DNA of 64,000 nt from Streptantibioticus cattleyicolor NRRL 8057 = DSM 46488 (lineage in GTDB: Bacteria > Actinomycetota > Actinomycetes > Streptomycetales > Streptomycetaceae): assembly GCF_000240165.1 (NCBI RefSeq), contig NC_017585.1:1488001-1552000 (forward strand), in the 5' to 3' direction. Of the stretch, positions 42,360 through 51,405 are shown piece by piece. How positions within the stretch are numbered: position 1 is the stretch's first letter; every line of letters begins with the position of its first letter. The notes beneath the pieces are model-generated. The model saw nothing but the letters and a program-made list of their open reading frames with translations, did no database searches and was not told the DNA's origin. The position numbers and the translations under genes are program-made.

Positions 42360-43336
42360 GACACCGCCGTGCCGACCAGGGCGGCGGTGGTGTCGGCGCA
42401 CCCCCAGCACAGGGTGACCCCGGCGCCGCCGTGGCCGTAGTTGTGGACGAGGCGGGTGCCGGGCAGGGAGCAGAGATCGGTTTCGAGGCGGATGCCACCA
42501 CGGCGTGCGGGACGCAGGCCGCTGCGGTGGTCGATGACCTGGGCGTCGCGCAGTTCGGGGGCGAGCGCGGCGCAGCGGCGCAGGATGGCGCGGGAGACCT
42601 CCGGGTCGGCGGTGGCATCCCAGCGGTCGGCGTCGAACGTGCCGCCGAGGACGACATCGGTGCTGCGGGGGTGGACGTAGACGTAACCGGCGGGGTCGTC
42701 CTGGACCCGCAGCGAGCGGCGCAGACCGGGGTTGCGGACCAGGACGAGCTGGCCGCGTACCGGGTGCACCGCCGGGTCGCCGCACAGCTCCCGGGCGCCG
42801 AGCCCCGAGGCGTTGACCACGGCGGGTGCCCGACCGGAGGCCGCACCCAGCGAGCCGAGCCGCTGGAGGACGAGGACCCCACCGCCCTCGTGGAACCGGT
42901 CGAGCAGCCACGGCAGATACAACGGCATCTCCACGGCGGGGGCGGTGAACTCCCAGCCGTCCCGGTACGGCGGCGCCAACTCCGCGGAGCCGACCCGCCG
43001 CAGATCCGGTACGCCCGCCGCCCACCACGGCGCCTCCGCGCCCGCCCGGCGGTGCGCCAGCATACGCGTCGGACGCATCGACACCCCCGGCACGCCGTCG
43101 GCGGCCTGCCGCGTGAACTCGGCGAAGGTGGCCGCCGCCCACGCCGCCACCCGCGCGTCCTCGGCCATGCCGGACGGATACCACACGGCCGCCGCCACGG
43201 CCGATGTCGAGGCCAGCGGCGGATCGGCGGCCACCACCGCCACCCGCAACCCCCCGTGTTGCAGGCGCAGCGCCGAGGTCAGGCCGATCACCCCGGCGCC
43301 GATCACCACCACGTCAACGTCCATGTCGATGTCCAT
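42356..43336 (-). CDS. FAD-dependent oxidoreductase, D-amino acid oxidase family
   Basis: A 326-residue flavoenzyme. VDVVVIGAGVIGLTSALRLQ binds FAD, GLGARELCGD and VRGQLVLV follow in the usual order, and VHNYGHGGAGVTLCWGCA is the DAO signature. Length matches D-amino acid oxidases (about 320-345), which oxidise D-amino acids to 2-oxo acids with hydrogen peroxide. GGAGGAG precedes the first ATG. It is divergent from a LysR regulator with a T-N11-A palindrome between, so probably regulated by it; first gene of a two-gene operon. Confidence 0.88.
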   Translation of the reverse strand: MDIDMDVDVVVIGAGVIGLTSALRLQHGGLRVAVVAADPPLASTSAVAAAVWYPSGMAEDARVAAWAAATFAEFTRQAADGVPGVSMRPTRMLAHRRAGAEAPWWAAGVPDLRRVGSAELAPPYRDGWEFTAPAVEMPLYLPWLLDRFHEGGGVLVLQRLGSLGAASGRAPAVVNASGLGARELCGDPAVHPVRGQLVLVRNPGLRRSLRVQDDPAGYVYVHPRSTDVVLGGTFDADRWDATADPEVSRAILRRCAALAPELRDAQVIDHRSGLRPARRGGIRLETDLCSLPGTRLVHNYGHGGAGVTLCWGCADTTAALVGTAVS

Positions 43337-43435
43337 CGGAACCGCTCCTCCCGGCCGTCGCTCGGTCTCGTCGACGGCCCGACTCCAGGCAAGCCGCGGA
43401 TCCCCGAGGTGTCCAAGACGAGTTCTGCCGCCGCC

Positions 43436-43452
43436 GATAAGCGGCGCTTATC
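43436..43452. promoter_or_regulatory. LysR-box palindrome
   Basis: GATAAGCGGCGCTTATC is a perfect inverted repeat with 7-base arms, and its core TAAGCGGCGCTTA fits the LysR consensus T-N11-A. It lies 8 bases before the LysR GTG and about 100 bases from the DAO start, the usual place for the recognition site of a divergent LysR-regulated pair. Confidence 0.75.
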
Positions 43453-43460
43453 ATCTGCTG

Positions 43461-44348
43461 GTGGACCTGCGTCGGATGCGCTATTTCGCCGGTCTCGCCG
43501 AGGAGTTGAGCTTCACCCGCGCGGCTCGGCGGCTGCACATCGCGCAGCCCGCGCTGAGCCAGCAGATCAAGGCCCTGGAACGGCAGCTCGGCGTCCGGCT
43601 GGTGGAACGTGACAGCAAGGGGTGCGCGCTGACCGCGGTCGGCGCGGTGGTGGCCGCGGAGGCGCACCGGGTGCTGGAGCAGGTGGCCGCGGCCGACGCG
43701 CGGATCGCCGCCGCGGTCCAGGGGCGCCAGGGACGGCTGCGCATCGCGTACACCCGGTCCGCGCGCGGTGGTGTGGCCGACGCGCTGATCCTCGCGTTCC
43801 GCGACCGCCATCCCGAGGTGGAGGTGGGACTGCAGACCGGCTGGACCGCGCACAACGTCGCCGAACTCCTCGCCGGGCGGCTGGACGCCGCGTTCGTCCG
43901 GCCGCCGCTCGACGTCCCCGAACTCGCCTGCCACGTCCTGGCCGAGGAGGAGCTGCTGCTGGCCGTCCCCGCCGACCACCCGCTGGCCGCCACCCGTACC
44001 AGGGTCAGCCGGCGCCGCATCCGTGACGAACCGGTCGTCCTGTGGCCCCGGGAGAACGGCCCCGGCATGCACGACCGCATCACCGGACAGCTGTGGCCCG
44101 GCCATCGCCCCCGCATCGTCCGCGAAGAACCCGACGACGAACAGCTGTTGATGGCCGTGGCCGCCGGGTACGGCATAGCACCGATCCCGGAGGGCCGGGC
44201 CCGCACGTTCCGCATCCCCGGCGTCCGGCTGCGCCGGCTGACCGCGCCGACCCCCACCGTCGCCCTCGGCCTGGCCCACAACCCGGACACCGCCTCCCCG
44301 GCCGTACGGCTCCTGCTGGCCGTCGCCGGCCCGGACGGTGTGGGGTGA
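43461..44348 (+). CDS. LysR family transcriptional regulator
   Basis: A 295-residue LysR protein. The winged helix is typical: MRYFAGLAEELSFTRAARRL, HIAQPALSQQIKALERQLGV, LVERDSKGCALTAVG. The effector domain follows (LRIAYTRSARGGVADALI, LLAGRLDAAFVRPP, AVAAGYGIAPIPEG). GTG is directly downstream of the palindrome, so the mRNA leader is very short. It is divergent from the DAO-like gene and likely controls it. Confidence 0.9.
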   Translation: MDLRRMRYFAGLAEELSFTRAARRLHIAQPALSQQIKALERQLGVRLVERDSKGCALTAVGAVVAAEAHRVLEQVAAADARIAAAVQGRQGRLRIAYTRSARGGVADALILAFRDRHPEVEVGLQTGWTAHNVAELLAGRLDAAFVRPPLDVPELACHVLAEEELLLAVPADHPLAATRTRVSRRRIRDEPVVLWPRENGPGMHDRITGQLWPGHRPRIVREEPDDEQLLMAVAAGYGIAPIPEGRARTFRIPGVRLRRLTAPTPTVALGLAHNPDTASPAVRLLLAVAGPDGVG

Positions 44349-44361
44349 GGCGGCCTTTGGT

Positions 44362-45324
44362 TCAGGAGGTGCGGGCGGTCCGTGTGGTCGCCGTCCTCGG
44401 AGGTTCGCTGTCGCGTGCGTCCGGCGCCGTCGTGGTCTTCCGCCCGCGTTCGACCATGCCGAGGGCCACCCCGGCGATGATGACGGCACCGCCCGCCGCC
44501 TGGGCCGGCCGGATGGACTCACCGTTGATCGCCACGGCACCGATGACACCGAAGACCGGGACGAGGTTGAGGATGTTCACCGCGACGCTCGACGCCATCC
44601 TGCGCAGCCCGTAGTTGTAGAGCAGGAAGCCGCCGACCGAGCAGGCAACGGCCAGGTAGACCAGGAGCGCCGAGGCGGTCGCCCCCGGCACCCGCCAGTT
44701 ACCGGCCTCCAGCGGCGACGCGAGCAGAAAGCCGGCCGCGCCCGCCAGCGTCTGGTAGTACGTGACCCCCACGGCGTCCTGCCCGGCGCCCGCCCGCTTG
44801 CCGAGCACGTTGTATCCGGCCCACGCCAACCCGCCGAGCAGCAGCAGGACATCCCCAAGCCAGCGCGAACCACCGCCCTCCTGCGCGCCGTTGCGTACCA
44901 CGAGGAAGGCACCGACGGTCGCCATCAGCACGCCCGTCACCCGCGGCAAGGGCATCCGGACACGGAAGACGACAAGTTCGAGCACCATCGTCATCAGCGG
45001 GTACGTGGCCACGATCAACGACGCGTCGGACGCGGTGGACAGGTCGACGCCGATGTTCTCCAAGACGAAGTAGACGGTGATGCCGAGGAGCCCGCTCAGC
45101 AGCAACAGCCGCCGCTGACGGGCGTCCGGCCGGGCCGGGCGACGCCGCTTCAACCGCACGATCACACCCAGCAGCCCGGTGGCGAGGGTGAACCGGACGG
45201 CACCGATACCCAACGGCCCGACGTCGTCCAGCACCCTCTTGGTCACCGCGTACGAACTGCTCCAGAAAAGCGCGGCCGCCACCACAGCGCACACCGCCCA
45301 CACCCCGGGCCACCGCTGCCGCAT
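44362..45324 (-). CDS. EamA/DMT family transporter
   Basis: A 320-residue membrane protein with ten predicted helices in two EamA repeats (first from VWAVCAVVAAALFWSSSYAV, second from WLGDVLLLLGGLAWAGYNVL). Typical of drug/metabolite exporters that move amino acids or small metabolites out of the cell. ATG at 45324 is preceded by GAGAGGGG and preferred to a GTG 21 bases upstream. It is divergent from an Lrp/AsnC regulator, a common pairing for amino-acid exporters. Confidence 0.88.
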   Translation of the reverse strand: MRQRWPGVWAVCAVVAAALFWSSSYAVTKRVLDDVGPLGIGAVRFTLATGLLGVIVRLKRRRPARPDARQRRLLLLSGLLGITVYFVLENIGVDLSTASDASLIVATYPLMTMVLELVVFRVRMPLPRVTGVLMATVGAFLVVRNGAQEGGGSRWLGDVLLLLGGLAWAGYNVLGKRAGAGQDAVGVTYYQTLAGAAGFLLASPLEAGNWRVPGATASALLVYLAVACSVGGFLLYNYGLRRMASSVAVNILNLVPVFGVIGAVAINGESIRPAQAAGGAVIIAGVALGMVERGRKTTTAPDARDSEPPRTATTRTARTS

Positions 45325-45465
45325 CCGAAATCCGCCCCTCTCCACGTCCGCCGAACCCCACCCGGCCGAACGAACGTCGGCCGAGCGCGGCAGACGCTAG
45401 CAGGGTCGTCGAAAGCCATGTGTACGATCCGAACTACCTTCGGAAACCACCGAGATGGAGCGACC

Positions 45466-45918
45466 ATGGACGAACTAGATTCGGCGCTGCTGCGCATGCT
45501 CCAGGAAGACGGTCGGCGCACCAACCGCGAAATGGCCCAGGCCCTCGGCATCGCCCCGTCCACCTGCCTGGAACGCATCCGATCCCTGCGCCAACGCGGC
45601 ATCCTCACCGGCTTCCACGCCGACGTCGACCTCGCCGCCATAGGCCGCGGCCTCCAGGCCGTCATCGCCGTCCGCGTCCGTCCCCCGACCCGCTCCGCGA
45701 TCGAGGCCTTCCAAAGCTTCCTCGAACGCATGCCCGAGGTCATCTCCGTCTTCGTCCTCACCGGCAACGACGACTTCCTCATCCACGTTGCCGTCCGCGA
45801 CACCGACCACCTGCACGCGGTCGTCCTCGACAAGCTGACGAAACGCCCGGAGCTGGCGGATGTGCGGACGTCGGTGGTGTACGGGCACATGCGGAGGAAA
45901 GTCGTCGGTCCGGCGTGA
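45466..45918 (+). CDS. Lrp/AsnC family regulator
   Basis: A 150-residue feast/famine regulator: N-terminal HTH (LDSALLRMLQEDGRRTNREM, AQALGIAPSTCLERIRSLRQ, RGILTGFHADVD) and a C-terminal RAM ligand domain (AVIAVRVRPP, VISVFVLTGNDDFLIHVAVR, VRTSVVYGHMRR). GGAG lies just before ATG. It is divergent from the EamA exporter; short inverted repeats GGCCGA/TCGGCC (45364-45382) and CCGAA/TTCGG (45429-45443) lie between and may be its sites. Confidence 0.92.
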   Translation: MDELDSALLRMLQEDGRRTNREMAQALGIAPSTCLERIRSLRQRGILTGFHADVDLAAIGRGLQAVIAVRVRPPTRSAIEAFQSFLERMPEVISVFVLTGNDDFLIHVAVRDTDHLHAVVLDKLTKRPELADVRTSVVYGHMRRKVVGPA

Positions 45919-45992
45919 GGGGCACCGTGACAACCCCGCACCGACGGCCCGGCGCGCTGTACCCTCGCCGTGCGAGGACAACGGGGGGACCG

Positions 45993-46775
45993 ATGGAGTA
46001 CACCACGACGCACGACGGGGTGCGGATCGCGTACGACGTCCAGGGTGACGGGGCGTCGACGCTGGTGCTGCTGGCGGGGCAGGCGAACAGTCATCGCTGG
46101 TGGGACGGGGTACGTGACGACTTCCACGGTGTGCGCAGGACCGTCGCGCTGGACTACCGGGGTACGGGGGAGAGCGACAAGCCCGACACGCCTTACAGCA
46201 CCGAGGTGTTCGCGCGGGATGTGATCGCCGTGCTGGACGCACTCGGTGTGGACCGGGCCGATGTGTACGGTACGTCCATGGGCGGACGGGTGGCCCAGCA
46301 GTTGGCGGCGCGCCATCCGGACCGGGTGGGCGCGCTGGTACTCGGCTGCACGTCGCCCGGCGGCCCGCACGGCGTCGAACGCGGCGACGACGTCCGCAAG
46401 TCGCTGGCGCGACCGCAACCGCAGGCGCGGCGGGCCCTGTTGGAGCTGATGTACACCCCCGACTGGCTGGCGACCCGTCCCGGCCCGTACCACACGCTCG
46501 GCGACCCGGGCATGCCCGCCCACGCGCGCCGCCGCCACCTCGCCGCCAGCGACCGGCACGACACGTGGGACCTCCTGCCCGGCATCACGGCACCCACTCT
46601 CGTCCTGCACGGAAGCGACGACCTGCTCAACCCCACCGCCAACGCGCTCCTGCTCGCGCACCGCATCCCCGGCGCCCGGCTGCACCTGATCCCCGGAGCA
46701 CGCCACGCCTACTTCGAGGAGTTCCGGTCCGTCGCGAGCCCGCTCGTGCTGGACTTCCTCGCCACGGTGCCGTAG
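45993..46775 (+). CDS. Alpha/beta hydrolase
   Basis: A 260-residue alpha/beta hydrolase. The oxyanion region LAGQANSHRWW, nucleophile elbow YGTSMGGRVAQ (Ser), acid in VLHGSDDLLNP and His in GARHAYFEEF form a complete triad. It resembles the 3-oxoadipate enol-lactonase and haloperoxidase-like group; the substrate cannot be told. The gene lies 74 bases downstream of the Lrp gene on the same strand and may be co-transcribed. Confidence 0.88.
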   Translation: MEYTTTHDGVRIAYDVQGDGASTLVLLAGQANSHRWWDGVRDDFHGVRRTVALDYRGTGESDKPDTPYSTEVFARDVIAVLDALGVDRADVYGTSMGGRVAQQLAARHPDRVGALVLGCTSPGGPHGVERGDDVRKSLARPQPQARRALLELMYTPDWLATRPGPYHTLGDPGMPAHARRRHLAASDRHDTWDLLPGITAPTLVLHGSDDLLNPTANALLLAHRIPGARLHLIPGARHAYFEEFRSVASPLVLDFLATVP

Positions 46776-46811
46776 CGGACGGCTCTTCGCGGACGCGGCC
46801 GGGAGCCGGCC

Positions 46812-47717
46812 TCACCCGCCGCGTACGCGGCCTTCCGTACCGCAGGCCGCCGCCAACTGATCGAGCAGGACGCCCGCGGAGGGGTGCGGGTCGCGGTGTG
46901 GGGTGAGGACGTGGATGCCGCGGGTCGGGGCATCGACCAGGGACACCGTGGTCACATCGGCCCGCAGCGCGCACCGCAGCATCCCGGGCACCAGCGCGAT
47001 GGCGTGGCCCGTCGCGACCAGGGCCAGCTTGCCGTGGAGGTCGGCCGCGGTCAGGTCGATGCGGACGTCGACCCCCGCGCGGGCGGCGTGCTGGCGCAGC
47101 AGCGCCGCCGAGCCGTCGTTGTCCTCGACCCAGACCTCGTCGGCCAGCGCCTCGATGCGTACCGGGTCCTCTCCCGCCCGGGGGTGGCCGATAGGCAGCA
47201 CGACGACCATCTCGTCCAACGCCAGGAACCGTCGCTCGACCCGCTGGTCATGGGGTACCCCTGGTGGCGCGTCCGTGACGACGGCGACATCGAGGTTGCC
47301 GGCGATCACCTGGTCGTGCAGTCGGCCGCTGAGGCCGGGCAGCAGATTCCACCGGACGGGTCCCGCCTGCTCCAGCAGGCCGCGGATCGCCTGCGGGACG
47401 ACCCCGGCGGCCAGGGACGGCGTCGCGCCGACGGCCAGCGGACGGACGAACGCACCGTCGCGCACGTCCCGTACGGCGCGCACCGCGCGGTCGGCCTCCC
47501 TGAGCGTGGCCAGGGCGTGGCGCTGGAACACCTCACCGGCCGGGGTCGGCCGTATGCCGCGCGCGTGGCGTCGCACCAGCGGCACGCCGAGCCGTCGCTC
47601 CAGCCCGGCGATCTGCCGGGAGACCGCCGACTGCGTGTGATGGAGTTCGGCGGCTGCCGCGGACAGCGATCCGAGGCGGCAGACGGTCACGAAGGTCCGC
47701 CAGACAGTCAGGTCCAT
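46812..47717 (-). CDS. LysR family transcriptional regulator
   Basis: A 301-residue LysR protein: VWRTFVTVCRLGSLSAAAAE, LHHTQSAVSRQIAGLERRLG and LVRRHARGIRPTPAGEVF make the DNA-binding domain; the effector domain follows (LAVGATPSLAAGVVPQAI, AGNLDVAVVTDAPPG, LVATGHAIALVPGML). It is divergent from the dehydrogenase fusion gene across about 95 bases and converges on the alpha/beta hydrolase, so either neighbour may be its target. Confidence 0.9.
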   Translation of the reverse strand: MDLTVWRTFVTVCRLGSLSAAAAELHHTQSAVSRQIAGLERRLGVPLVRRHARGIRPTPAGEVFQRHALATLREADRAVRAVRDVRDGAFVRPLAVGATPSLAAGVVPQAIRGLLEQAGPVRWNLLPGLSGRLHDQVIAGNLDVAVVTDAPPGVPHDQRVERRFLALDEMVVVLPIGHPRAGEDPVRIEALADEVWVEDNDGSAALLRQHAARAGVDVRIDLTAADLHGKLALVATGHAIALVPGMLRCALRADVTTVSLVDAPTRGIHVLTPHRDPHPSAGVLLDQLAAACGTEGRVRGG

Positions 47718-47812
47718 GGCGGCAGTATGCCCGGCGGGTATGCGTGCTCCGCAGGGCACCCCTGCGACATCTGCGCTTGTCGCAACCGCCCGCCGTGCGC
47801 GACTGTGCGGGC

Positions 47813-48964
47813 ATGACCACATCGCACACGATCGCCGTGCTCGGTCTGGGCCGCATGGGCGGCGCGATCGCGGCCCGGCTCGCCGCTCAGGACTGGGACG
47901 TCGTCGGCTGGACGCGTTCGGGACGACACACATCGGGTGCCGTCGGGACGGCCGGCGACCCCAACGACGCCGTGGCCAAGGCCGACGTCGTGATCCTGGC
48001 GCTGTTCGACGGGCCGGCTTGCCGGCAGGTCACCGACGCCGTCCGCGACTCGTTGCGGACCGACACGGTCGTGCTGAACACCAGCACCATCGCCCCGGCC
48101 GAGGCGGCGCGGCTGGCCCGGGAGCTGGGCCCGTGCTACGTCCACGCGCCCGTCCTCGGCTCCGTTCCCGCTGCCGCCGCCGGGGCCCTGCGGATCCTCG
48201 CCGCCGCCGACCACGACACGTTCGGCCGGGTCGAACCGGTCCTCGAAGCACTCGGTGCCGTGCGCCGCGTCGGCGACGCCGCCACCGCCGCCGCGCTCAA
48301 GCTGATCGCCAACAACTCGCTCACCGGCACCGTCCTCGCCCTGCGTGACGCGTTGCGTCAAGCCGACGCCCTGGGCCTGCCCCGCGCCGAGGTGCTCGAC
48401 GTCCTCGAACTCGGCCCGCTCGGCGCGTTCGTCTCCCGCAAGCGGGCCTTCCTCGACGGTCAACACGCTTTGCCCCCAGCCGAGTTCACGATCGGCGCGC
48501 TCGCCAAGGACATGGAGCTGCTGGCCGGCGCGTCACACGTCCCGACGCGGAACGCCGCCGCCCCCGCCGACGATCCGGAAGCCGACATCGCCGTCGCCGC
48601 CACGGTCCCCGCCCCGCCGGACACCGTACTGGAACCCCTGCGCGCCTACATCCGAGGCCACGCCACGGGCGACCCCGGACACTTCCGCGACGCCTTCTGG
48701 CCCACCGCCCACATCGAGGGCGTCCGCGACGGTGCCTTCGTCTCCTGGCGCCTGGACGACTACTGCGCCCTCTTCTCCGGCCACCCCGCCCCCGACGAAG
48801 CGGCCCGCACCCGCCGCATCGACTCCCTCGACGTCCACGGCACCGTCGCCACCGCGACCATGACCCTCCACCACGGGCCGGACACCTTCACCGACGTCTT
48901 CCTGCTGGTGCGCGTCGACGACAAATGGCGCATCGCCAACAAGGCATACCACCGGCACGTCTGA
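47813..48964 (+). CDS. 6-phosphogluconate/3-hydroxyisobutyrate dehydrogenase-like protein fused to a lumazine-binding/SnoaL-like domain
   Basis: A 383-residue fusion. Residues 1-260 are a beta-hydroxyacid dehydrogenase: NAD motif IAVLGLGRMGGAIAARLA, substrate segment VHAPVLGSVPAAAAGALRIL, and the catalytic-Lys helix AAALKLIANNSLTGTV. From about residue 275 a second domain begins (LEPLRAYIRGHATGDPGHFR, DAFWPTAHIEGVRDGAFVSW) and ends FTDVFLLVRVDDKWRIANK, the pattern of the NTF2-like putative lumazine-binding family. Each usually occurs alone, so the fusion is unusual. ATG has no strong ribosome site; the gene is divergent from a LysR regulator. Confidence 0.85.
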   Translation: MTTSHTIAVLGLGRMGGAIAARLAAQDWDVVGWTRSGRHTSGAVGTAGDPNDAVAKADVVILALFDGPACRQVTDAVRDSLRTDTVVLNTSTIAPAEAARLARELGPCYVHAPVLGSVPAAAAGALRILAAADHDTFGRVEPVLEALGAVRRVGDAATAAALKLIANNSLTGTVLALRDALRQADALGLPRAEVLDVLELGPLGAFVSRKRAFLDGQHALPPAEFTIGALAKDMELLAGASHVPTRNAAAPADDPEADIAVAATVPAPPDTVLEPLRAYIRGHATGDPGHFRDAFWPTAHIEGVRDGAFVSWRLDDYCALFSGHPAPDEAARTRRIDSLDVHGTVATATMTLHHGPDTFTDVFLLVRVDDKWRIANKAYHRHV

Positions 48965-49009
48965 GCCGGCGCCCCGCCTGACGCGGGCCCCTGGCCACCT
49001 CCCCCGCCG

Positions 49010-50218
49010 TCACCCGCTCACCGCCGACGCCCGCTGCGCGCGGGCCGTGGTTCGGACGTGGGCGACGGCGGGGGAGGTGGCGAAGGCGGCGCCGAGCCCG
49101 GCGAGCCAGTCGGCTTCGGCGTCGAGGGGGTGGTGCGGTTCGTGGGGGGCCGGGGTGTCGGTACCGCGGGCGGTGGGGAGGGCGCCGACGGCGGCGCGTT
49201 CGAGGGCGCCGACCAGGGAGGCGGCCTCGGCGACGACCGAGGCGTGCTCCTCGGGCGGGGGGAAGCGGCGGGTCGCTTCGGCGAGCCAGTCGGGGGTGCG
49301 CGGGTCCGCGTAGTGCCGGAGGATCATCCGGGCGTCCTGGATCTCGATGACCCGCCGGTAGAGCGCGAAGTGCACATGGGACGGCCAGAGGTGTCCGCCC
49401 GGCCGGACCAGCGTGATCTCCGGCAGCACGGCGTGCAGTTCGGCCCACAGCGGGGTGAGCGCCCGATAGCGGCGACGCGCCCGGAGCCAGCCGCGCACCG
49501 TGCTGGAGACCGGTGTCCACAGCGTCGTGCTCGCCCCGGCCGCGATCAGCCCGACGCACAACGCCCCGAGCACCGCCGACAACGTGTCGTCCCCGCCGTC
49601 CTGCGCGCTGGTCGTCGCCGCCCGGATCATGTCGTCGACCGTCCAGGCGTTCCACACCAGACCGGCCAGCGTCCCGAGGACGAACAACCGCAGCGCGGTA
49701 CGCAGCAGCCCCGGCCCGGCCAGGCGGGCACGACGGGCCAGCGGGCGGACCAGCGCCGACAGGCAGTAACCGAGGTACAGCGTGATGGTCGCGTCGTAGG
49801 CGACGAGGTACCAGCGGTGCGACGGGCTGGAGACCAGATCGCTGCCGGCCAGGTGCGGCGCGGCGAGGAACTGGAACCCGAGCGAGGTCAGCAACGCCCC
49901 CGCCGCCAGGGCGAGTTCGCGGCGGACGGCACGTCGTGGCGGCTCGGCGGTGCGCAGCGCCAGGGCGAGCAGCCGGAACGCGCAGGCCGCGCTCACGTAC
50001 AGTGCGGCGCCCATCAGCACCGGCAGCGGGACGAGCCCCGCGCGCGAGGCGGTGGCGACGGTCAGCGGATCGAGCACGATCAGTTTGGCGCCCAGCGCCG
50101 CCGCCGCGACGGAGCCGTACCGGGTGGCCGCCGACAGGCCCTCCCAGCGGGCCCGGAGCAGGTGGCAGGCGCTCAGCAGGAAGACCGCGGCGATGAGGTA
50201 GAGGACGGTGTCAGTCAC
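49010..50218 (-). CDS. MAB_1171c family putative transporter
   Basis: A 402-residue membrane protein: about six hydrophobic helices in the N-terminal 230 residues (VLYLIAAVFLLSACHLLRA, LYVSAACAFRLLALALR, LALAAGALLTSLGFQFL and others), then a cytosolic helical domain (TPLWAELHAVLPEITL, YRRVIEIQDARMILRHY). This is the profile of the MAB_1171c proteins that accompany XRE and ImmA genes in Streptomyces; transport is presumed, not shown. GTG overlaps the end of the ImmA gene by 8 bases. Confidence 0.8.
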   Translation of the reverse strand: MTDTVLYLIAAVFLLSACHLLRARWEGLSAATRYGSVAAAALGAKLIVLDPLTVATASRAGLVPLPVLMGAALYVSAACAFRLLALALRTAEPPRRAVRRELALAAGALLTSLGFQFLAAPHLAGSDLVSSPSHRWYLVAYDATITLYLGYCLSALVRPLARRARLAGPGLLRTALRLFVLGTLAGLVWNAWTVDDMIRAATTSAQDGGDDTLSAVLGALCVGLIAAGASTTLWTPVSSTVRGWLRARRRYRALTPLWAELHAVLPEITLVRPGGHLWPSHVHFALYRRVIEIQDARMILRHYADPRTPDWLAEATRRFPPPEEHASVVAEAASLVGALERAAVGALPTARGTDTPAPHEPHHPLDAEADWLAGLGAAFATSPAVAHVRTTARAQRASAVSG

Positions 50219-50738
50219 GGTCGTCCTGGTCCGGCGGCGGAGCGAAGAAGACATCGATGCTCAACGGGCGCGCGGGGCGTGGTGACGTGGTGCCGGCTCG
50301 CGCCACCCGGCTCATGATCAGCGAGGCCAGCAGTTCGGCCTCCCGCTCCTGCGGCTCGTCGTAGCCGGTGCGGCCGAGTACCCGTCGTACCAGGTCGGTG
50401 GGCAGGTGCGGGAGGATGGCCTGGGAGGCGACCGGGGTCAGCGGCGCGGAGCCCGCGTGGTCGAAGAGCAGGTGGGCGGCCTCGTGGACGAGGATGTGTT
50501 CGCGGTGCAGCGGGGTGGTGTCGGCGGCGTAGAGGACGTAGTCGGCGCCGCCGGTGGACAGCAGCAGGCCGCAGGGGAGGTGGGGGCGGGAGGCCACCGG
50601 CACCAGCTCGATGTCCCGGCCGCGTTGGCGGCCGATGCGGGCCAGTAACTCCCCGGCGTCGAACGGCTCCGGCAGTTCGAGCCGTTCCGCCATCCGTCTA
50701 CATCGCCGTACCGTGGCCTGGTAGCCGTCTCGACGCAC
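50211..50738 (-). CDS. ImmA/IrrE family metallo-endopeptidase
   Basis: A 175-residue protein with the zinc motif HEAAH (EHILVHEAAHLLFDH) and a downstream Glu-containing helix (EREAELLASLIM) that supplies the third ligand. In ImmA/IrrE proteins this domain cleaves a partner repressor on stress or mobile-element signals. It lies between an XRE-type regulator (36 bases upstream) and a membrane protein (overlapping), suggesting it cleaves or controls the XRE protein. GTG start. Confidence 0.88.
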   Translation of the reverse strand: MRRDGYQATVRRCRRMAERLELPEPFDAGELLARIGRQRGRDIELVPVASRPHLPCGLLLSTGGADYVLYAADTTPLHREHILVHEAAHLLFDHAGSAPLTPVASQAILPHLPTDLVRRVLGRTGYDEPQEREAELLASLIMSRVARAGTTSPRPARPLSIDVFFAPPPDQDDRD

Positions 50739-50774
50739 CGCTGCCCCACCTCACTCAACGAACCCCGTACCCGG

Positions 50775-51227
50775 TCAGGACGACGCCGGCCTGGTGGCGC
50801 GGGCCGCGTCGCGGCGTGCGATCACGTCGATCAGCTCGCTCACCGTGTCCAGCCCCTCGGGCGAGAGGTTGACGGCTCGCAGGGCCAGGCTGCGTACCCC
50901 GGCGTCACGCAGCGCGCCGAGCAGCGCCAGCTCCCTGGCGATCTCCGCGCCCTCCTGCTCGTCGAAGAAGTACGCGGGCGGGACCTGGAAGAACTGCGCG
51001 AGCGCTTCCAGATGGCGCTTGGTGGGGTTGTCGCGGCGACCGGTGCGCAGCTGCCACAGGTACGTCGTGGAGAAGGACTCGCCCGTCGCCGCACGGCAGG
51101 CGGTGGCCACCTCCTCGTTGCTGTACTGCTCACGGTCGGGCCGGCGCACCGTCTGGAACAGCGCCTCGATCTTGGCGGCGAGCCCGGCCGGCTCGGCCGG
51201 CTCGCCCTTGCGGGCCGACTCCACCAC
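50775..51227 (-). CDS. XRE family helix-turn-helix regulator
   Basis: A 150-residue regulator. The HTH covers about residues 35-85: YSNEEVATACRAATGESFST, TYLWQLRTGRRDNPTKRHLE, ALAQFFQVPPAYFFD. The C-terminal helices (ELALLGALRDAGVRSLALRA) resemble the extension found in EspR-like and BldB-neighbour regulators. GGGAGGT is just upstream of the paired GTG codons. First gene of the XRE-ImmA-MAB_1171c operon. Confidence 0.88.
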   Translation of the reverse strand: MVESARKGEPAEPAGLAAKIEALFQTVRRPDREQYSNEEVATACRAATGESFSTTYLWQLRTGRRDNPTKRHLEALAQFFQVPPAYFFDEQEGAEIARELALLGALRDAGVRSLALRAVNLSPEGLDTVSELIDVIARRDAARATRPASS

Positions 51228-51405
51228 GTCACACCTCCCTTGCGTTCACGCGGGGTCGAGCCTGGATGAACGACGGATCCCCCGGCGGGTAACGATAGCT
51301 GCTGACCGGGGTGGTCTCCAGATGCCGGATGTCCCCGGTCGGCGCCGGACGGCGAGCGCCCCCGTGGTGCGCTCGCCGCCGCCGGTGGTGGTCAGGCCCC
51401 AGCCG

